Shown: positions 1 to 9,686 of the stretch, piece after piece
Position numbering within the stretch: the stretch's first letter is position 1
Layout of the letters: the number at the start of each line of letters is the position of its first letter
NCBI GenBank assembly: GCA_964481195.1
Contig: CAYZTB010000008.1
Span: 22,229 to 86,228, forward strand
DNA length: 64,000 bases
Direction of reading: 5' to 3'
Source of the DNA: Palsa-948 sp964481195
GTDB taxonomy: Bacteria > Bacteroidota > Bacteroidia > Palsa-948
Program-made: the position numbers and the translations under genes
Notes under the pieces: generated by a model
Database searches by the model: none
Told to the model about the DNA's origin: nothing
The model's input: the letters and a program-made list of their open reading frames with translations, nothing else

Positions 1-1516
1 GTTTGATATAGGCGTGTTGGTCATTTTGAATTAAATACGCTGGTTTTACATCTTCAAAAAAAAGATTGCTGCTTTTGTAAAAATTCCACCGGTTAAATGA
101 AACTTCCGGTTCTATATAGAAAGGAATACGGAGTGGAAAGTCAAATCGTGCGCTTGTTTGGGCAGAGGTGTATAGTTTTCCAAAATAACCATTCCCCATT
201 AATCGAATGCCTATGTTTCCTAGATACTTATATTCAAATCCGGCAAACACTTCAGATATTGGACGATTTGAGATGTTGCCTCCTAATTCTGCAACTATAT
301 CTCTTTCCTTTTTTATTTTTAAATAAATATCATAATTGCCTTTCTCAGCATTAAACTTTGCTTTAGGGTAAATGCTTTTTATTTTATCATCTTCAATAAG
401 TCGGAAATAAGCAGGTTTGAAACTGGATATAGTTACATCGTTCTTCTTTTTGCGCAATACTCCTCTCACGTAACTAGCTTGACCTTTTTTTAATCCTTCT
501 ATATAGATATCACCAATAATAAGTGGAGGCAATTTATTCAAGAACTTTATTCTCTTTTCTGCTATTACCTCCGCTGATTCTCTACGTTCTATACGACTTT
601 TAATAGTCTCTATAAGCCGTATGGTTGCAACATAGCCGCTATCTATTTGAGCTTTTGGGTTTGAAAAATCAAATGTGGACGAGTTTACGATAGGCTCAAT
701 GAGAATTTCGTTTTGGCATTGTACTGTCTGGTTAGTTCGATTGATGAGCATTGCTTTCATTTGAGATAGCAGGTTGTCTTCATCAGGTTCTGTAACTGTT
801 CCAGATACATTACTTCCTATAATAATGTCTGGGTACATTTCCTCATACATGATATTGGAGGGAAAGTTATTGTAGATGCCTCCATCAAAAAGCAACCTAC
901 CATTTACGGTAATGGGTTTTAAGTAGAAAGGGTAAGATATAGATGCGCGAACAGCTTCACTTAAGTCTCCTTCTCTGAATGTAATAGATTTCTTATCAAT
1001 TATATCTGCTGCAATACATCTAAAAGGGATGAATAAGGAGTCGAAATTATTTTTAGCTGCAGCACATGCTGGAGATAAGATTTCCATTAAGGAAAAGTCA
1101 ATGGGTGCAGGAGATACTATATTAGTAGGTAAGTTTGTTTCTAAGGTTGTATCTAATGAAAGCTTAAGTGATATCCACGAAGCATTATCATCTTTCTTTT
1201 TAAAATAGTAAATGTATCTTTTGTCAATATTGCCATACACCCAGTTGTTAAAATTTTCTGATAAAGCAATTGCTTCCATTTGTTTTGGAGTATAGCCAAT
1301 CGAATACAGGGCACCTACATAAGCGCCAATGGATGTGCCACTAATATAATCTATAGGGATGTTATTTTCTTCAAGTGCTTTGAGCACTCCTATGTGTGCC
1401 ATTCCGCTTGCGCCCCCACCGCTAAGTACCACACCAACTTTTTGTGCAAAGGAGGTATTGTAAAAGCAAATAAATAGAATGCAGAGTGCAGGGATATAGT
1501 TGGAGGAGAATCTCAT
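1..1516 (-). CDS. Patatin-like phospholipase, C-terminus beyond window
   Basis: This reading frame stays open from an ATG at 1516 to the window edge, so about 505 N-terminal residues are visible. The start is followed by a signal peptide (MRFSSNYIPALCILFICFYN, cleaved near SFAQ). The patatin core follows at once: the oxyanion loop GGGASGMAHIG, the nucleophile elbow GTSIGAYVG, and the catalytic Asp in DGGIYNNFP. The family hydrolyses acyl esters of phospholipids with a Ser-Asp dyad. The later part (LPPLIIGDIYIEGLKKGQ and the beta-rich sequence after it) looks like a POTRA-type segment leading into an outer membrane barrel, as in Bacteroidota patatin/BamA-like fusions, but the barrel itself lies outside the window. 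Export to the outer membrane is inferred from the signal peptide. Confidence 0.88.
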   Translation of the reverse strand, partial: MRFSSNYIPALCILFICFYNTSFAQKVGVVLSGGGASGMAHIGVLKALEENNIPIDYISGTSIGAYVGALYSIGYTPKQMEAIALSENFNNWVYGNIDKRYIYYFKKKDDNASWISLKLSLDTTLETNLPTNIVSPAPIDFSLMEILSPACAAAKNNFDSLFIPFRCIAADIIDKKSITFREGDLSEAVRASISYPFYLKPITVNGRLLFDGGIYNNFPSNIMYEEMYPDIIIGSNVSGTVTEPDEDNLLSQMKAMLINRTNQTVQCQNEILIEPIVNSSTFDFSNPKAQIDSGYVATIRLIETIKSRIERRESAEVIAEKRIKFLNKLPPLIIGDIYIEGLKKGQASYVRGVLRKKKNDVTISSFKPAYFRLIEDDKIKSIYPKAKFNAEKGNYDIYLKIKKERDIVAELGGNISNRPISEVFAGFEYKYLGNIGIRLMGNGYFGKLYTSAQTSARFDFPLRIPFYIEPEVSFNRWNFYKSSNLFFEDVKPAYLIQNDQHAYIK

Positions 1517-1552
1517 TCTTTTTACTCTTAATCTAAGAGCATTGCGAAGTTA

Positions 1553-2347
1553 CTAAAGATTTTGCAGCAATCTCTCAAAGTAGGCAGGAGCGCATATCAG
1601 CCTTGAGCCATACCAAGAAAACATTTCACCATCAACTAATACAATTTTTGCTTGTGGGCAAATAGTTTGTAGTTCTGCAATATGCTTTTCTTTAAAAGGG
1701 TAGGGTTCGGAGGAAAGAAATATTAGAGCAGGGTTTGACTTTTGGATTTGCTGTTCAGATACTTCGGGGTAACGATTGTTGTCTGACAAAGCGTTTCTTA
1801 GATTACATATTTGTAACATGTGGTCTATGAAAGTATTTGAAGAAACTGCTAGGTAGGGCTTTCTCCAGATTAAATAGATAACAGTCATTCCTTTGGTAGA
1901 AAGATTAGTGGCTTCTGTTTTGAAAAAGGAAAACTGTTCTCGAATTTTATTTTGAATGCTAATGGCTCTGCTTTCGGTTTCAGTAATTTGCCCAATGGCA
2001 TCTATCATGCTAAGTGCATCTTCCAGCGTAACGATGTCGCTCATCCAAACTGGAAAGTGCTTAGATAGTTCTAGTATCTGTTCTTTTGAATTTTCTTCTT
2101 TGTTGCCTATGATCAGGTCAGGTTGTATCTTATGAACTAGTTCAATGTTGAGTTTTTTGGTTCCGCCCACAAGAATTTTATTTTCTTTCCAACTTTTTGG
2201 ATGAATGCAATAATCTGTTATTCCAACTACTTCACGATCCAGTCCAAGCTCAAAAAGTAATTCTGTTTGTGATGGAACAAGAGAAATTATTTTTTTTGGT
2301 TTAGAAAAAATAGAAATAGAATTATTTAGTTGATCAGTAAAAAACAT
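1553..2347 (-). CDS. ABC-type substrate-binding protein, helical-backbone metal/cobalamin receptor (BtuF-like)
   Basis: The 264-residue protein matches the BtuF/FepB class III substrate-binding fold: the opening RIISL-type strand (KKIISLVPSQTELLFELGLD), a GITDYCIHP segment, the central PDLIIGNKEEN strand and the long backbone helix with IGQITETES. Members bind vitamin B12 or iron chelates for an ABC importer or act as salvage proteins. No signal peptide or lipobox is visible at this start, which is common for a cytoplasm-like subset in Bacteroidota. No permease or ATPase gene lies beside it, so the ligand cannot be set from context. The ATG at 2347 is followed directly by the fold, and no better start is seen upstream. 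Confidence 0.8.
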   Translation of the reverse strand: MFFTDQLNNSISIFSKPKKIISLVPSQTELLFELGLDREVVGITDYCIHPKSWKENKILVGGTKKLNIELVHKIQPDLIIGNKEENSKEQILELSKHFPVWMSDIVTLEDALSMIDAIGQITETESRAISIQNKIREQFSFFKTEATNLSTKGMTVIYLIWRKPYLAVSSNTFIDHMLQICNLRNALSDNNRYPEVSEQQIQKSNPALIFLSSEPYPFKEKHIAELQTICPQAKIVLVDGEMFSWYGSRLICAPAYFERLLQNL

Positions 2348-2477
2348 TTTTCAAAAAATTTTTTTCTAAAAGTACAAATTGACGCGAAATGTTTTTAACG
2401 ATTCAAACAATTCATTGTTGAAAAGTAATTTGACGTTTTTCTTTATAATAAATAAAAATTATCGTACTTCGTAGTAA

Positions 2478-2487
2478 NNNNNNNNNN
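2478..2487. other. Assembly gap (10 N)
   Basis: Ten N bases mark a scaffold join of unknown true length. The right flank is a Lys-codon-rich repeat, which probably broke the assembly. The 5' part of the gene to the right is missing. Confidence 0.97.
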
Positions 2488-2566
2488 AAAGAAAAAAGCA
2501 ACAAAGAAAAAAGCAACAAAGAAAAAGGCAACAAAGAAAAAAGCCGCTAAGAAAAAGAAGAGATAA
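2488..2566 (+). CDS. Histone H1-like Lys/Ala-rich protein, C-terminal tail only
   Basis: Directly after the gap one frame (from 2489) reads tandem KKKAT units ending in KKAAKKKKR and TAA at 2564-2566. Such (K)nAT tails are typical of bacterial histone-H1-like/AlgP-like DNA-binding proteins, which bind DNA nonspecifically. A strong terminator lies 27 bp downstream on the same strand, supporting this as a real 3' end. The N-terminal part is lost in the gap, so no fold can be assigned. The repeats are near-perfect 15-nt units. Confidence 0.6.
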
Positions 2567-2592
2567 TTTCTACTTGTTTTTTTCAAAACAAA

Positions 2593-2626
2593 AAAGTCCC
2601 GATAAAATTTATCGGGACTTTTTTTT
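2593..2626 (+). terminator. Rho-independent terminator
   Basis: A 9-bp GC-containing stem (AGTCCCGAT / ATCGGGACT at 2595-2603 and 2611-2619) with a 7-nt loop is followed by a run of eight T. It lies just after the Lys-rich gene fragment and ends its transcript; the A-run on the other side could also let it act on the minus strand. Confidence 0.85.
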
Positions 2627-2748
2627 GTGCCTTTTCCCCTATGAGGATGGATGATGGCTTCGAAAAAATAAATTATTGTAAGTGAATGTATTTATAATTC
2701 AAACAACGAAAGGAAAATAGATATCCAGAAAGAAATTTTAAAAAGATA

Positions 2749-3405
2749 TTATCCGTTTACTTTTTTATGATCTGCTAAAAATTGTGCAAGTCCACTGTCT
2801 GTTAATGGATGTTTCAATAATCCAAGTATTGCACTTAATGGACAAGTTGATACATCTGCGCCAACTTCGGCACATTTAATAATGTGCATAACATTTCGAA
2901 TGGAAGCGGCTAGGATTTCTGTTTTAATTCCATAATTATCAAATATCAATCTTATTTGTGCAATTAATTCAACACCATCGTATGCAATGTCATCTAGTCT
3001 TCCAATAAATGGAGATACATACGTAGCGCCAGCTTTTGCTGCTAGCAAAGCTTGGCCTGCAGTAAAAATTAATGTGCAGTTTGTACGGATGCCTTTGCTT
3101 GAGAAATATTTGATTGCTTTAATGCCATCTTTAATCATTGGTACTTTAACAACAATTTGTTTATGAAGTTTTGCAAGCTTTTCTCCTTCTTTAATCATTC
3201 CTTCATAATCTGTTGAAATTACTTCTGCACTAACATCACCAGTAACAGCATTACATATGTCCACGTAATGCTTAATGATATTATCTTCGCCTTTTATTCC
3301 TTCTTTAGCCATTAAGGAAGGATTGGTTGTTACACCATCTAATACTCCTAAAGCTTGTGCTTCTTTTATTTGTTCAAGATTTGCTGTGTCGATGAAGAAT
3401 TTCAT
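2749..3405 (-). CDS. fsa: Transaldolase / fructose-6-phosphate aldolase family
   Basis: The 218-residue product has the whole short TalC/FSA-type barrel: MKFFIDTANL at the start, the substrate loop VTTNPSLMAKEG, the Schiff-base lysine K87 in IVVKVPM, TLIFTAGQALLAAKAGA, and the phosphate-binding segment ILAASIRN. The family transfers dihydroxyacetone units in the pentose phosphate pathway or cleaves fructose 6-phosphate; the two activities cannot be separated by eye. Length is normal for the family (about 215-220). A -7 element TACCTTTG about 50 bp upstream of the ATG suggests its own promoter. Confidence 0.93.
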   Translation of the reverse strand: MKFFIDTANLEQIKEAQALGVLDGVTTNPSLMAKEGIKGEDNIIKHYVDICNAVTGDVSAEVISTDYEGMIKEGEKLAKLHKQIVVKVPMIKDGIKAIKYFSSKGIRTNCTLIFTAGQALLAAKAGATYVSPFIGRLDDIAYDGVELIAQIRLIFDNYGIKTEILAASIRNVMHIIKCAEVGADVSTCPLSAILGLLKHPLTDSGLAQFLADHKKVNG

Positions 3406-3457
3406 GTGATTTTATTTGAATTATTGTTTATGTGTTGATAGTTTCGGTTTTTTGTGC

Positions 3458-3465
3458 AAAGGTAG
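3458..3465 (-). promoter_or_regulatory. Bacteroidota -7 promoter element
   Basis: The minus strand reads TACCTTTG, matching the TAnnTTTG -7 consensus of Bacteroidota sigma-ABfr, 52 bp before the transaldolase start. No convincing -33 TTTG is seen at the usual spacing. Confidence 0.5.
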
Positions 3466-3521
3466 AAAAAGGAAGGTTAGAGAAGAAGGCTCGTGTTGCT
3501 TGTAGCTCATTTAAGTATATA

Positions 3522-4043
3522 TTATTCTGGTGCTGTGGTTTCGGATTCAGACTCCGGATTTGGCTCTGGCAGCTCAGTCGGTTCTTTCAATTTTTCTTCT
3601 TCAAGTTTTGCAAATAATTGAATGATTAGTTGGCTATCGAAATTTTCAAAATGCAAAATATTTTTTTCAATTTCTATTTTTAATGAACTAATCATGTTGG
3701 ATTGTATCCAATTCAATAATACATCGTCTATGTCTATATCAAACTCTGTGGTTCCAATCTTTAATGAAGATGAAAACTCGGTTTTAATTTCAGTAGAGTC
3801 TGAATCAATCTTATGCTCTACATGGCTTGTGTTTTTAAAAGTTAATATGCAGCCCTCGTTAGTTTTAACTTTAAGGTTGCCTATAAGTTGAAACTTTAAG
3901 AACTTGTATTCATTCAATTCAAACAAGGAGGAATATAGCTTGAAGCCATCATTAAAAGCAATGACTTCTTCTTGTATTGCGTTTATACGCTCCTTAGCAT
4001 TTTCATCTTCCTTGCTGCTTCCTAATATATTAAATAGTGCCAT
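3522..4043 (-). CDS. Conserved-looking hypothetical protein
   Basis: I do not recognise this 173-residue protein. It starts with MALFNILGSSKEDEN, has an alternating hydrophobic pattern typical of an alpha/beta domain with several strands, and ends in an acidic, Pro/Glu-rich tail (EPTELPEPNPESESE). No signal peptide or membrane segment is visible, so a cytoplasmic location is likely. It overlaps the end of tsaD by 14 bp on the same strand, which indicates co-transcription and translational coupling with tsaD. Confidence 0.7.
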   Translation of the reverse strand: MALFNILGSSKEDENAKERINAIQEEVIAFNDGFKLYSSLFELNEYKFLKFQLIGNLKVKTNEGCILTFKNTSHVEHKIDSDSTEIKTEFSSSLKIGTTEFDIDIDDVLLNWIQSNMISSLKIEIEKNILHFENFDSQLIIQLFAKLEEEKLKEPTELPEPNPESESETTAPE

Positions 4044-5100
4044 TTTGTTTTTGTTTTATTGATTCGTAGCGAGCATTTGCTTCTACCTTTTGATTTGAAA
4101 AATCTCCTTTTAAATATTTATAATATCCATTAATGGCAATCATAGCGGCATTATCAGTGCAATATTCAAAGTGAGGAATGTAGGTTTTCCATCCTTTTTC
4201 AAGTCCTGTTTGTGTTAGCTTATTGCGTAATCCTGAATTTGCAGAAACGCCACCTGCAATTGCTATTTCCTTGATGCCCGTAAGTATGGACGCTTGTGTT
4301 ATTTTATCAATTAGGATTTTTACAATAGTATGTTGGATAGAAGCGCATAAGTTCTTTAAATTATTTTCTATGAAGTTTTTATCCTCTTTAATTCTATCTC
4401 TTACAAAATATAATATTGATGTTTTTAACCCACTAAACGAAAAGTTTAATCCTTGAATTTTAGGTTCAGAAAATTGAAAAACCTTGAAATCACCTAGCTG
4501 TGCATACTTATCTATTAGTGGGCCACCTGGATAGGGAAGTCCTAATATTTTTGCTGCTTTATCAAACGCTTCTCCAGCAGCATCATCAATGGTGTTTCCT
4601 ATAACTTCCATATCCATGTAGCCTTTTACTAAAACTATTTGAGTATGACCGCCAGACACCGTAAGGCATAAAAACGGGAATTTTGGCACCTCATTTTCGC
4701 CTGTATTAATAAAATGAGCTAAGACATGTGCTTGCATGTGATTTACTTCAATCAAAGGTATATTTAAAGAAAGTGCCATTGCTTTAGCAAAAGAAGAGCC
4801 AACTAATAAGGATCCAATTAGCCCGGGTCCTCTGGTAAATGCTATTGCATCAATTTCTTCTTTTTTGATTCCCGATAACTTTAATGCTTGATCTACAACA
4901 GGCACTATGTTTTTTTGGTGTGCTCTGGATGCTAGTTCAGGCACAACACCACCATATAGTTCATGAATTTTCTGACCCGCTATTAAATTGGCAAGAACTT
5001 TGCAGTCTTGTAGGATAGCTGCTGAAGTCTCATCGCAGGAGGATTCTATTCCTAATATAATAATGGGTTTTGGAGAGCTTAATGACATATCTTTATTCAA
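4030..5100 (-). CDS. tsaD: tRNA N6-adenosine threonylcarbamoyltransferase
   Basis: TsaD transfers the threonylcarbamoyl group from TC-AMP to A37 of ANN-decoding tRNAs, in a cytoplasmic complex with TsaB and TsaE. The 356-residue sequence carries the ASKHA-fold signatures: IESSCDETSAAI near residue 18, GGVVPELASRAH near 50, TRGPGLIGSLLVG near 90, the metal-binding histidines in VNHMQAHVLAHF (H121 and H125), and SGGHTQI followed by the Asp-rich IDDAAGEAFDK. Length is slightly above the usual 335-345 because of a short N-terminal extension; ATG at codon 5 is an alternative start. Divergent from tamB with 79 bp between them. Confidence 0.96.
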   Translation of the reverse strand: MNKDMSLSSPKPIIILGIESSCDETSAAILQDCKVLANLIAGQKIHELYGGVVPELASRAHQKNIVPVVDQALKLSGIKKEEIDAIAFTRGPGLIGSLLVGSSFAKAMALSLNIPLIEVNHMQAHVLAHFINTGENEVPKFPFLCLTVSGGHTQIVLVKGYMDMEVIGNTIDDAAGEAFDKAAKILGLPYPGGPLIDKYAQLGDFKVFQFSEPKIQGLNFSFSGLKTSILYFVRDRIKEDKNFIENNLKNLCASIQHTIVKILIDKITQASILTGIKEIAIAGGVSANSGLRNKLTQTGLEKGWKTYIPHFEYCTDNAAMIAINGYYKYLKGDFSNQKVEANARYESIKQKQNGTI

Positions 5101-5154
5101 ATACCTATGTTAGTTAATCTATATAAGGACAATAAGCAATTGTGTTTTCATTCG

Positions 5155-5162
5155 TACCTTTG
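5155..5162 (+). promoter_or_regulatory. Bacteroidota -7 promoter element upstream of tamB
   Basis: TACCTTTG matches TAnnTTTG and ends 17 bp before the GTG start of tamB, inside the 79-bp divergent spacer with tsaD. No clear -33 element is seen. Confidence 0.5.
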
Positions 5163-5179
5163 GGGGCAATAGATTTATT

Positions 5180-8100
5180 GTGAATAGTAAAGTTATTAAA
5201 AAAATATTCAAATTTTTCCTCTATTTCTTAGGTGGATTCTTGATATTAATGCTTTTTCTCTATTACTCTTTTAAGAGCCCCTCCTTTCAAACCTGGATAA
5301 CAAACCAAATAGGTACATATTTTTCTAATAAGTGGGGTACTACGGTTAAAGTGGATGGGGTAGATATTGAATTTTGGAAAAAGGCTGTACTAAATGGGGT
5401 ATATGTTGAAGATCAGCATAAAGATACCTTATTATATGCAGAAGAATTAAAGCTAGATATAAGCTTGTTTGACTTTGATTCTCAGCGAGTTTCTTTTGAT
5501 AATGTAATAATTAAAAATACTATAGTTAAATTGAGGCATTTTCAAAAAGACTCGGTATTTAACCTTCAATTTATTGTTGATGAATTTGCTAGTAAAAACG
5601 TGGCAGATACAAATCAGTTAAACTGGGGTGTTAATTTAAGCTCAATTAGCCTTATAAATGTTTCATTTTCATATTTAAATGAGAATGATACCTCAAAAAC
5701 CTCTGGTATCAATTATTCAAATATATATGCCAAAAATATAAATGGGCAAATTTCTAATTTATCATTTTCTGAAGATACAACCTACTTCAACCTCCATGAC
5801 TTTTCATTAATAGAAAAAAGTGGTTTTATCTTAAAGAAGCTATCTGCCAATGCTAGTATTAGTCCAGTTCTTTTAAGTTTAACTGATTTAAACTTAGAAA
5901 CTAACAAAAGTATTCTTGCTGCTGATTTAGTCTTTAAGTACAAGGATTACACGGATTTTAATGAATTTATTGATAAAGTGAAAATGAAAATTCAATTTAA
6001 AAATTCAGATATAGAAATGGCTGATGTTGCCTTTTTTTCTACTGAGTTATATGGCATTCATAAAAAGATTTTTATTGATGGAAATGTAAGTGGGAATGTA
6101 AATAATTTAAATGGCAGAAATTTGATGTTGAATATTGGGGATGAGACAAGCTTTAAAGGAAACATAGACATTTCAGGCTTGCCTGATATTGACCAAACTT
6201 TTATGCTTTTTGAGGCAAAAGATTTCAGAACTTCCAAGAAAGGTATTGAGAGCATCCCCTTGCCGCCATTTGATAAGCCCAATTTTATTTCTTTACCAGA
6301 CAATCTTGCTCTCTTTGGTGTAATAAAATACAAAGGTAATTTTACTGGATTTTACAATGACTTTGTTTCCTTTGGGAAGTTTAGTACAGACCTTGGGTTT
6401 ATTTCAACTGATATTTCTTTACGTTCAGATTCTGCTTCAGGACTTCCGATTTATCATGGGAAATTTGCCTGTACTAATTTTGAACTAGGAAAGTTTTTTG
6501 AAGTCGAAGAACAGGTTGGGAAAGTTTCATTGAATGTTCAAGTAGATGGGAAAGGGTTTAAAAAAACTGATGCAATCGCTACAGTTGAAGGGCAGGTGAG
6601 CCACTTTTCTTTCATGCAGTATGATTATCAGAATATTGATTTAAAAGGCAAGCTCTCAAAAAATATTTTTGATGGTCATATGTTAGTTAATGATGAGAAC
6701 CTTGATTTAGATTTTAATGGAAATATTGATTTTAGTCATTCCCCAACGAAGCTGAACTTTGTAGCAGATTTATCAAAAGCTAACTTATCTGCATTAAATT
6801 TTGTCAAGTCTGATGATTTAGTTGGAGTATCAGGAAATATTGAAGTAAATGCCATAGGCAATAATATTGACGATGTGGTTGGCAATATGAATTTTAATAA
6901 CGTAATATATACAAAGGGAAGGAGTAAATATGATTTTAAATCCATAGAGTTGGTAATTAAAGATACTGCTGGAATTAAAAATATGGAGTTAAAGTCGCAC
7001 ATGCTTGATGCGCACTTGTATGGCAAATTTTTGCCAAAAAATATTGGCACTAGTATTAATGATTTTTTTAGTAATTATATTCCAGCTTACATTACAAGCA
7101 TTAACAATAAAAAGAATATTATTTCAAACCCTCTTTTGAAAAACGTAGAAGAGTTTTCTTTTGATGTAGTGTTTAAAAATACAGATATTGTTACAAGTGC
7201 TTTTTTTCCATCTTTAAAAATTAAATGTCCAGCTAGTTTGAAGGGAAATTACGATGAGAAAAACAATATTCTTTCATTCAACAGCGATTTCCCGCTTATA
7301 TCTTTTAATGAAAGTAAGTTTTCAAAATGTACTTTTTCTGCCAATACTAAAGACAATTATTTTTGGATTGATGCTTATTGTCAACGACTTTCGTTGTCGG
7401 ATAGTGTTTGGATAGATAGCGTCAGCGTTGTGTCATCTGTGGCTAGAGATACTGCTAGTTTTAATATTAGCTGGCACAATGGTACTCAACTTCAACACAA
7501 AGGGGATGTGCCAGGTTACATTGCGTTTTTTAATCAGCCTGAATCAGGAGGCTCAAAGGTGAAAGTTAAATTATTGCCTACTGAAATAACTATTGCAGAT
7601 TCAACTTGGAATTTAACTGAAGAAAATGAGGTCTTAATTGATTCGAGCTTAATTAAGATTCAAAATATAAATTTTGTCTGTGGTAAACAACGCGTGAAGT
7701 TAGATGGCAATATTTCCAATGTTAAAGAAGATCATTTTTACTTGATGCTTACTTCTTTTTCATTAGCAAATCTTAATACGTACCTGCGAGGAACAGACTT
7801 GTCTTTCTACGGCACTGTCTCCGGTAATACATCTATTAGTAGTTTGCACAGTAAGCCAATGTTTGGAAGCAGCCTTGATATTAAAGACTTTAGGATAAAT
7901 AAAGAGTTAATAGGCGATGGGAGCATAGTAAGCATTTATGACAGCAAAAAAGATGTTGTAAGTTTTAATAGTTCTTTTAAAAGGGGAGGAGGAGAAAATT
8001 TAAGTATATCTGGAAACTATTTTCCCTCAGAAAAAATAAATAGTTTAGATGTTACAGCGTCTATTAGAGATTTTCGTTTAGATTTTTTTGAACCATTTAT

Positions 8101-9682
8101 AAAAGAAAATTTTGAAAATTTAAAAGGACTCGCCTCCCTAGATATTAAGGTTAAAGGCAATCTAGTATCACCCATGATAAATGGAACAGTAAACGCAAAG
8201 GTGGATAATGTCCATGTGAATTATTTGGGCACCGATTATAAATTTGAAGGGGAAGTAAAGATAGAACCAAACTCATTTGATTTTGGTTCATTAACGATTT
8301 TGGATGTAAATAATAACAAAGCAGATGTTATTAGTGGTAAAATATTTCATACTAATTATAAAGACTTTCAGATGGATATCGATTTGAGTCTAGCTAAGTT
8401 TTTATGCTTAAATACGAATCAAGTTGATAATTCCATTTATTACGGGAAAGTATTTGCTACAGGTATTGTAAATGTTTTTGGGTTTTTGGATCATCTAAAT
8501 TTATCTGCATCTGTAAAAACAGATAAGGCAAAAAATGTATTTGGAAAACTTGAGTATAGTCAACTTTCTATTCCGCTTTCTGGATCGGAAGAAGTTGGTG
8601 AAAACGGGTTTATTTCTTTTGTAAAACATGATACGGCACAAATTCAACCCAAGTATAAAGTTAATACTCCTGGTTTTACAATGGATTTTAAACTTGAAGC
8701 AACTTCTGATGCACAAGTCCAATTAATTTTTGATGAAAAAGTGGGAGATGTGATTAGAGCTAATGGGACTGGAGATATTCGAATGCTAATTGATGAGTAT
8801 GGTGATTTTAAAATGTTTGGAGATTATACTGTTGTTGAAGGAGATTATCTTTTTACTCTTAAGAATGTTGTAAATAAAAAATTCAGGTTAGAAAAAGGAG
8901 GAACTATAAATTGGTCTGGCAGTCCAGAGAATGCAGATATTCATATGAAAGCAATTTATGAATTAAGAACATCTCTTACTCCTTTGTTTTTATCGCATGA
9001 ACAAACAGATGCTATTCGCAAACGATATCCAGTTGATTGCATAATGAATTTAAATGGAAAATTACTTGAACCTGATATTGCTTTTGATATTTACATGCCT
9101 ACCGTAGATGATTTTACTAGACAGCAGGCTTACGATAAATTTAGAGGAAGCGAAAGTGAAACAAATAAGCAGGTGTTTTCATTAATGTTTACAAATAGTT
9201 TTAGTCCACCATCGGGCCAAGTTCAGAATGAAAGTAGCGGTGGACCTGGCGCAGGTACTGTAACGTCAACGGAGATGTTATCAAATCAATTAAGTAATTG
9301 GCTTTCACAAATTAGTAATGAATTTGATGTAGGTGTGCATTACCGATTAGGGGATGAGGTAAATAAAGATCAGGTTCAGCTAGCGCTTTCTACTCAACTT
9401 TTTAATGATAAAATGAGTATTGATGGCAGTGTTGCAAACAGTTCAAATACCAATACGCAAAATACAGCAAGTGTAGTAGGGGATATTAATGTTGATTATA
9501 AATTAACTGAAGATGGAAAATTTAGAGCCAAGGCTTATAATAGAGCAAATGAAGGAGATATTCTAAATACGCAAAAAGGACCATACACACAAGGGGTAGG
9601 GGTTTTTTACAGAGAAGAATTTGAAACCATTGGTGAATTATATCGCAGATATTTAAGGAAAATCAAAAAAATAAAAAAATGA
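5180..9682 (+). CDS. tamB: TamB-like translocation and assembly module protein
   Basis: This 1500-residue protein has one N-terminal membrane anchor (FKFFLYFLGGFLILMLFLYY) followed by a very long, repetitive beta-rich region with segments such as GNISGLPDID and VSGNIEVNA, and ends in the conserved TamB (DUF490) C-terminal domain from about residue 1150, including DFKLEATSDAQVQLIFD and the region around FGDYTVVEGDYLFTLKN. TamB proteins span the periplasm as a hydrophobic groove linked to phospholipid transport and outer membrane protein assembly, and partner with TamA or, in Bacteroidota, the lipoprotein TamL. A TamL candidate lies 38 kb away rather than next door. The start is GTG at 5180; the ABC exporter gene follows after 4 bp. 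Confidence 0.92.
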   Translation: MNSKVIKKIFKFFLYFLGGFLILMLFLYYSFKSPSFQTWITNQIGTYFSNKWGTTVKVDGVDIEFWKKAVLNGVYVEDQHKDTLLYAEELKLDISLFDFDSQRVSFDNVIIKNTIVKLRHFQKDSVFNLQFIVDEFASKNVADTNQLNWGVNLSSISLINVSFSYLNENDTSKTSGINYSNIYAKNINGQISNLSFSEDTTYFNLHDFSLIEKSGFILKKLSANASISPVLLSLTDLNLETNKSILAADLVFKYKDYTDFNEFIDKVKMKIQFKNSDIEMADVAFFSTELYGIHKKIFIDGNVSGNVNNLNGRNLMLNIGDETSFKGNIDISGLPDIDQTFMLFEAKDFRTSKKGIESIPLPPFDKPNFISLPDNLALFGVIKYKGNFTGFYNDFVSFGKFSTDLGFISTDISLRSDSASGLPIYHGKFACTNFELGKFFEVEEQVGKVSLNVQVDGKGFKKTDAIATVEGQVSHFSFMQYDYQNIDLKGKLSKNIFDGHMLVNDENLDLDFNGNIDFSHSPTKLNFVADLSKANLSALNFVKSDDLVGVSGNIEVNAIGNNIDDVVGNMNFNNVIYTKGRSKYDFKSIELVIKDTAGIKNMELKSHMLDAHLYGKFLPKNIGTSINDFFSNYIPAYITSINNKKNIISNPLLKNVEEFSFDVVFKNTDIVTSAFFPSLKIKCPASLKGNYDEKNNILSFNSDFPLISFNESKFSKCTFSANTKDNYFWIDAYCQRLSLSDSVWIDSVSVVSSVARDTASFNISWHNGTQLQHKGDVPGYIAFFNQPESGGSKVKVKLLPTEITIADSTWNLTEENEVLIDSSLIKIQNINFVCGKQRVKLDGNISNVKEDHFYLMLTSFSLANLNTYLRGTDLSFYGTVSGNTSISSLHSKPMFGSSLDIKDFRINKELIGDGSIVSIYDSKKDVVSFNSSFKRGGGENLSISGNYFPSEKINSLDVTASIRDFRLDFFEPFIKENFENLKGLASLDIKVKGNLVSPMINGTVNAKVDNVHVNYLGTDYKFEGEVKIEPNSFDFGSLTILDVNNNKADVISGKIFHTNYKDFQMDIDLSLAKFLCLNTNQVDNSIYYGKVFATGIVNVFGFLDHLNLSASVKTDKAKNVFGKLEYSQLSIPLSGSEEVGENGFISFVKHDTAQIQPKYKVNTPGFTMDFKLEATSDAQVQLIFDEKVGDVIRANGTGDIRMLIDEYGDFKMFGDYTVVEGDYLFTLKNVVNKKFRLEKGGTINWSGSPENADIHMKAIYELRTSLTPLFLSHEQTDAIRKRYPVDCIMNLNGKLLEPDIAFDIYMPTVDDFTRQQAYDKFRGSESETNKQVFSLMFTNSFSPPSGQVQNESSGGPGAGTVTSTEMLSNQLSNWLSQISNEFDVGVHYRLGDEVNKDQVQLALSTQLFNDKMSIDGSVANSSNTNTQNTASVVGDINVDYKLTEDGKFRAKAYNRANEGDILNTQKGPYTQGVGVFYREEFETIGELYRRYLRKIKKIKK

Positions 9683-9686
9683 CATT

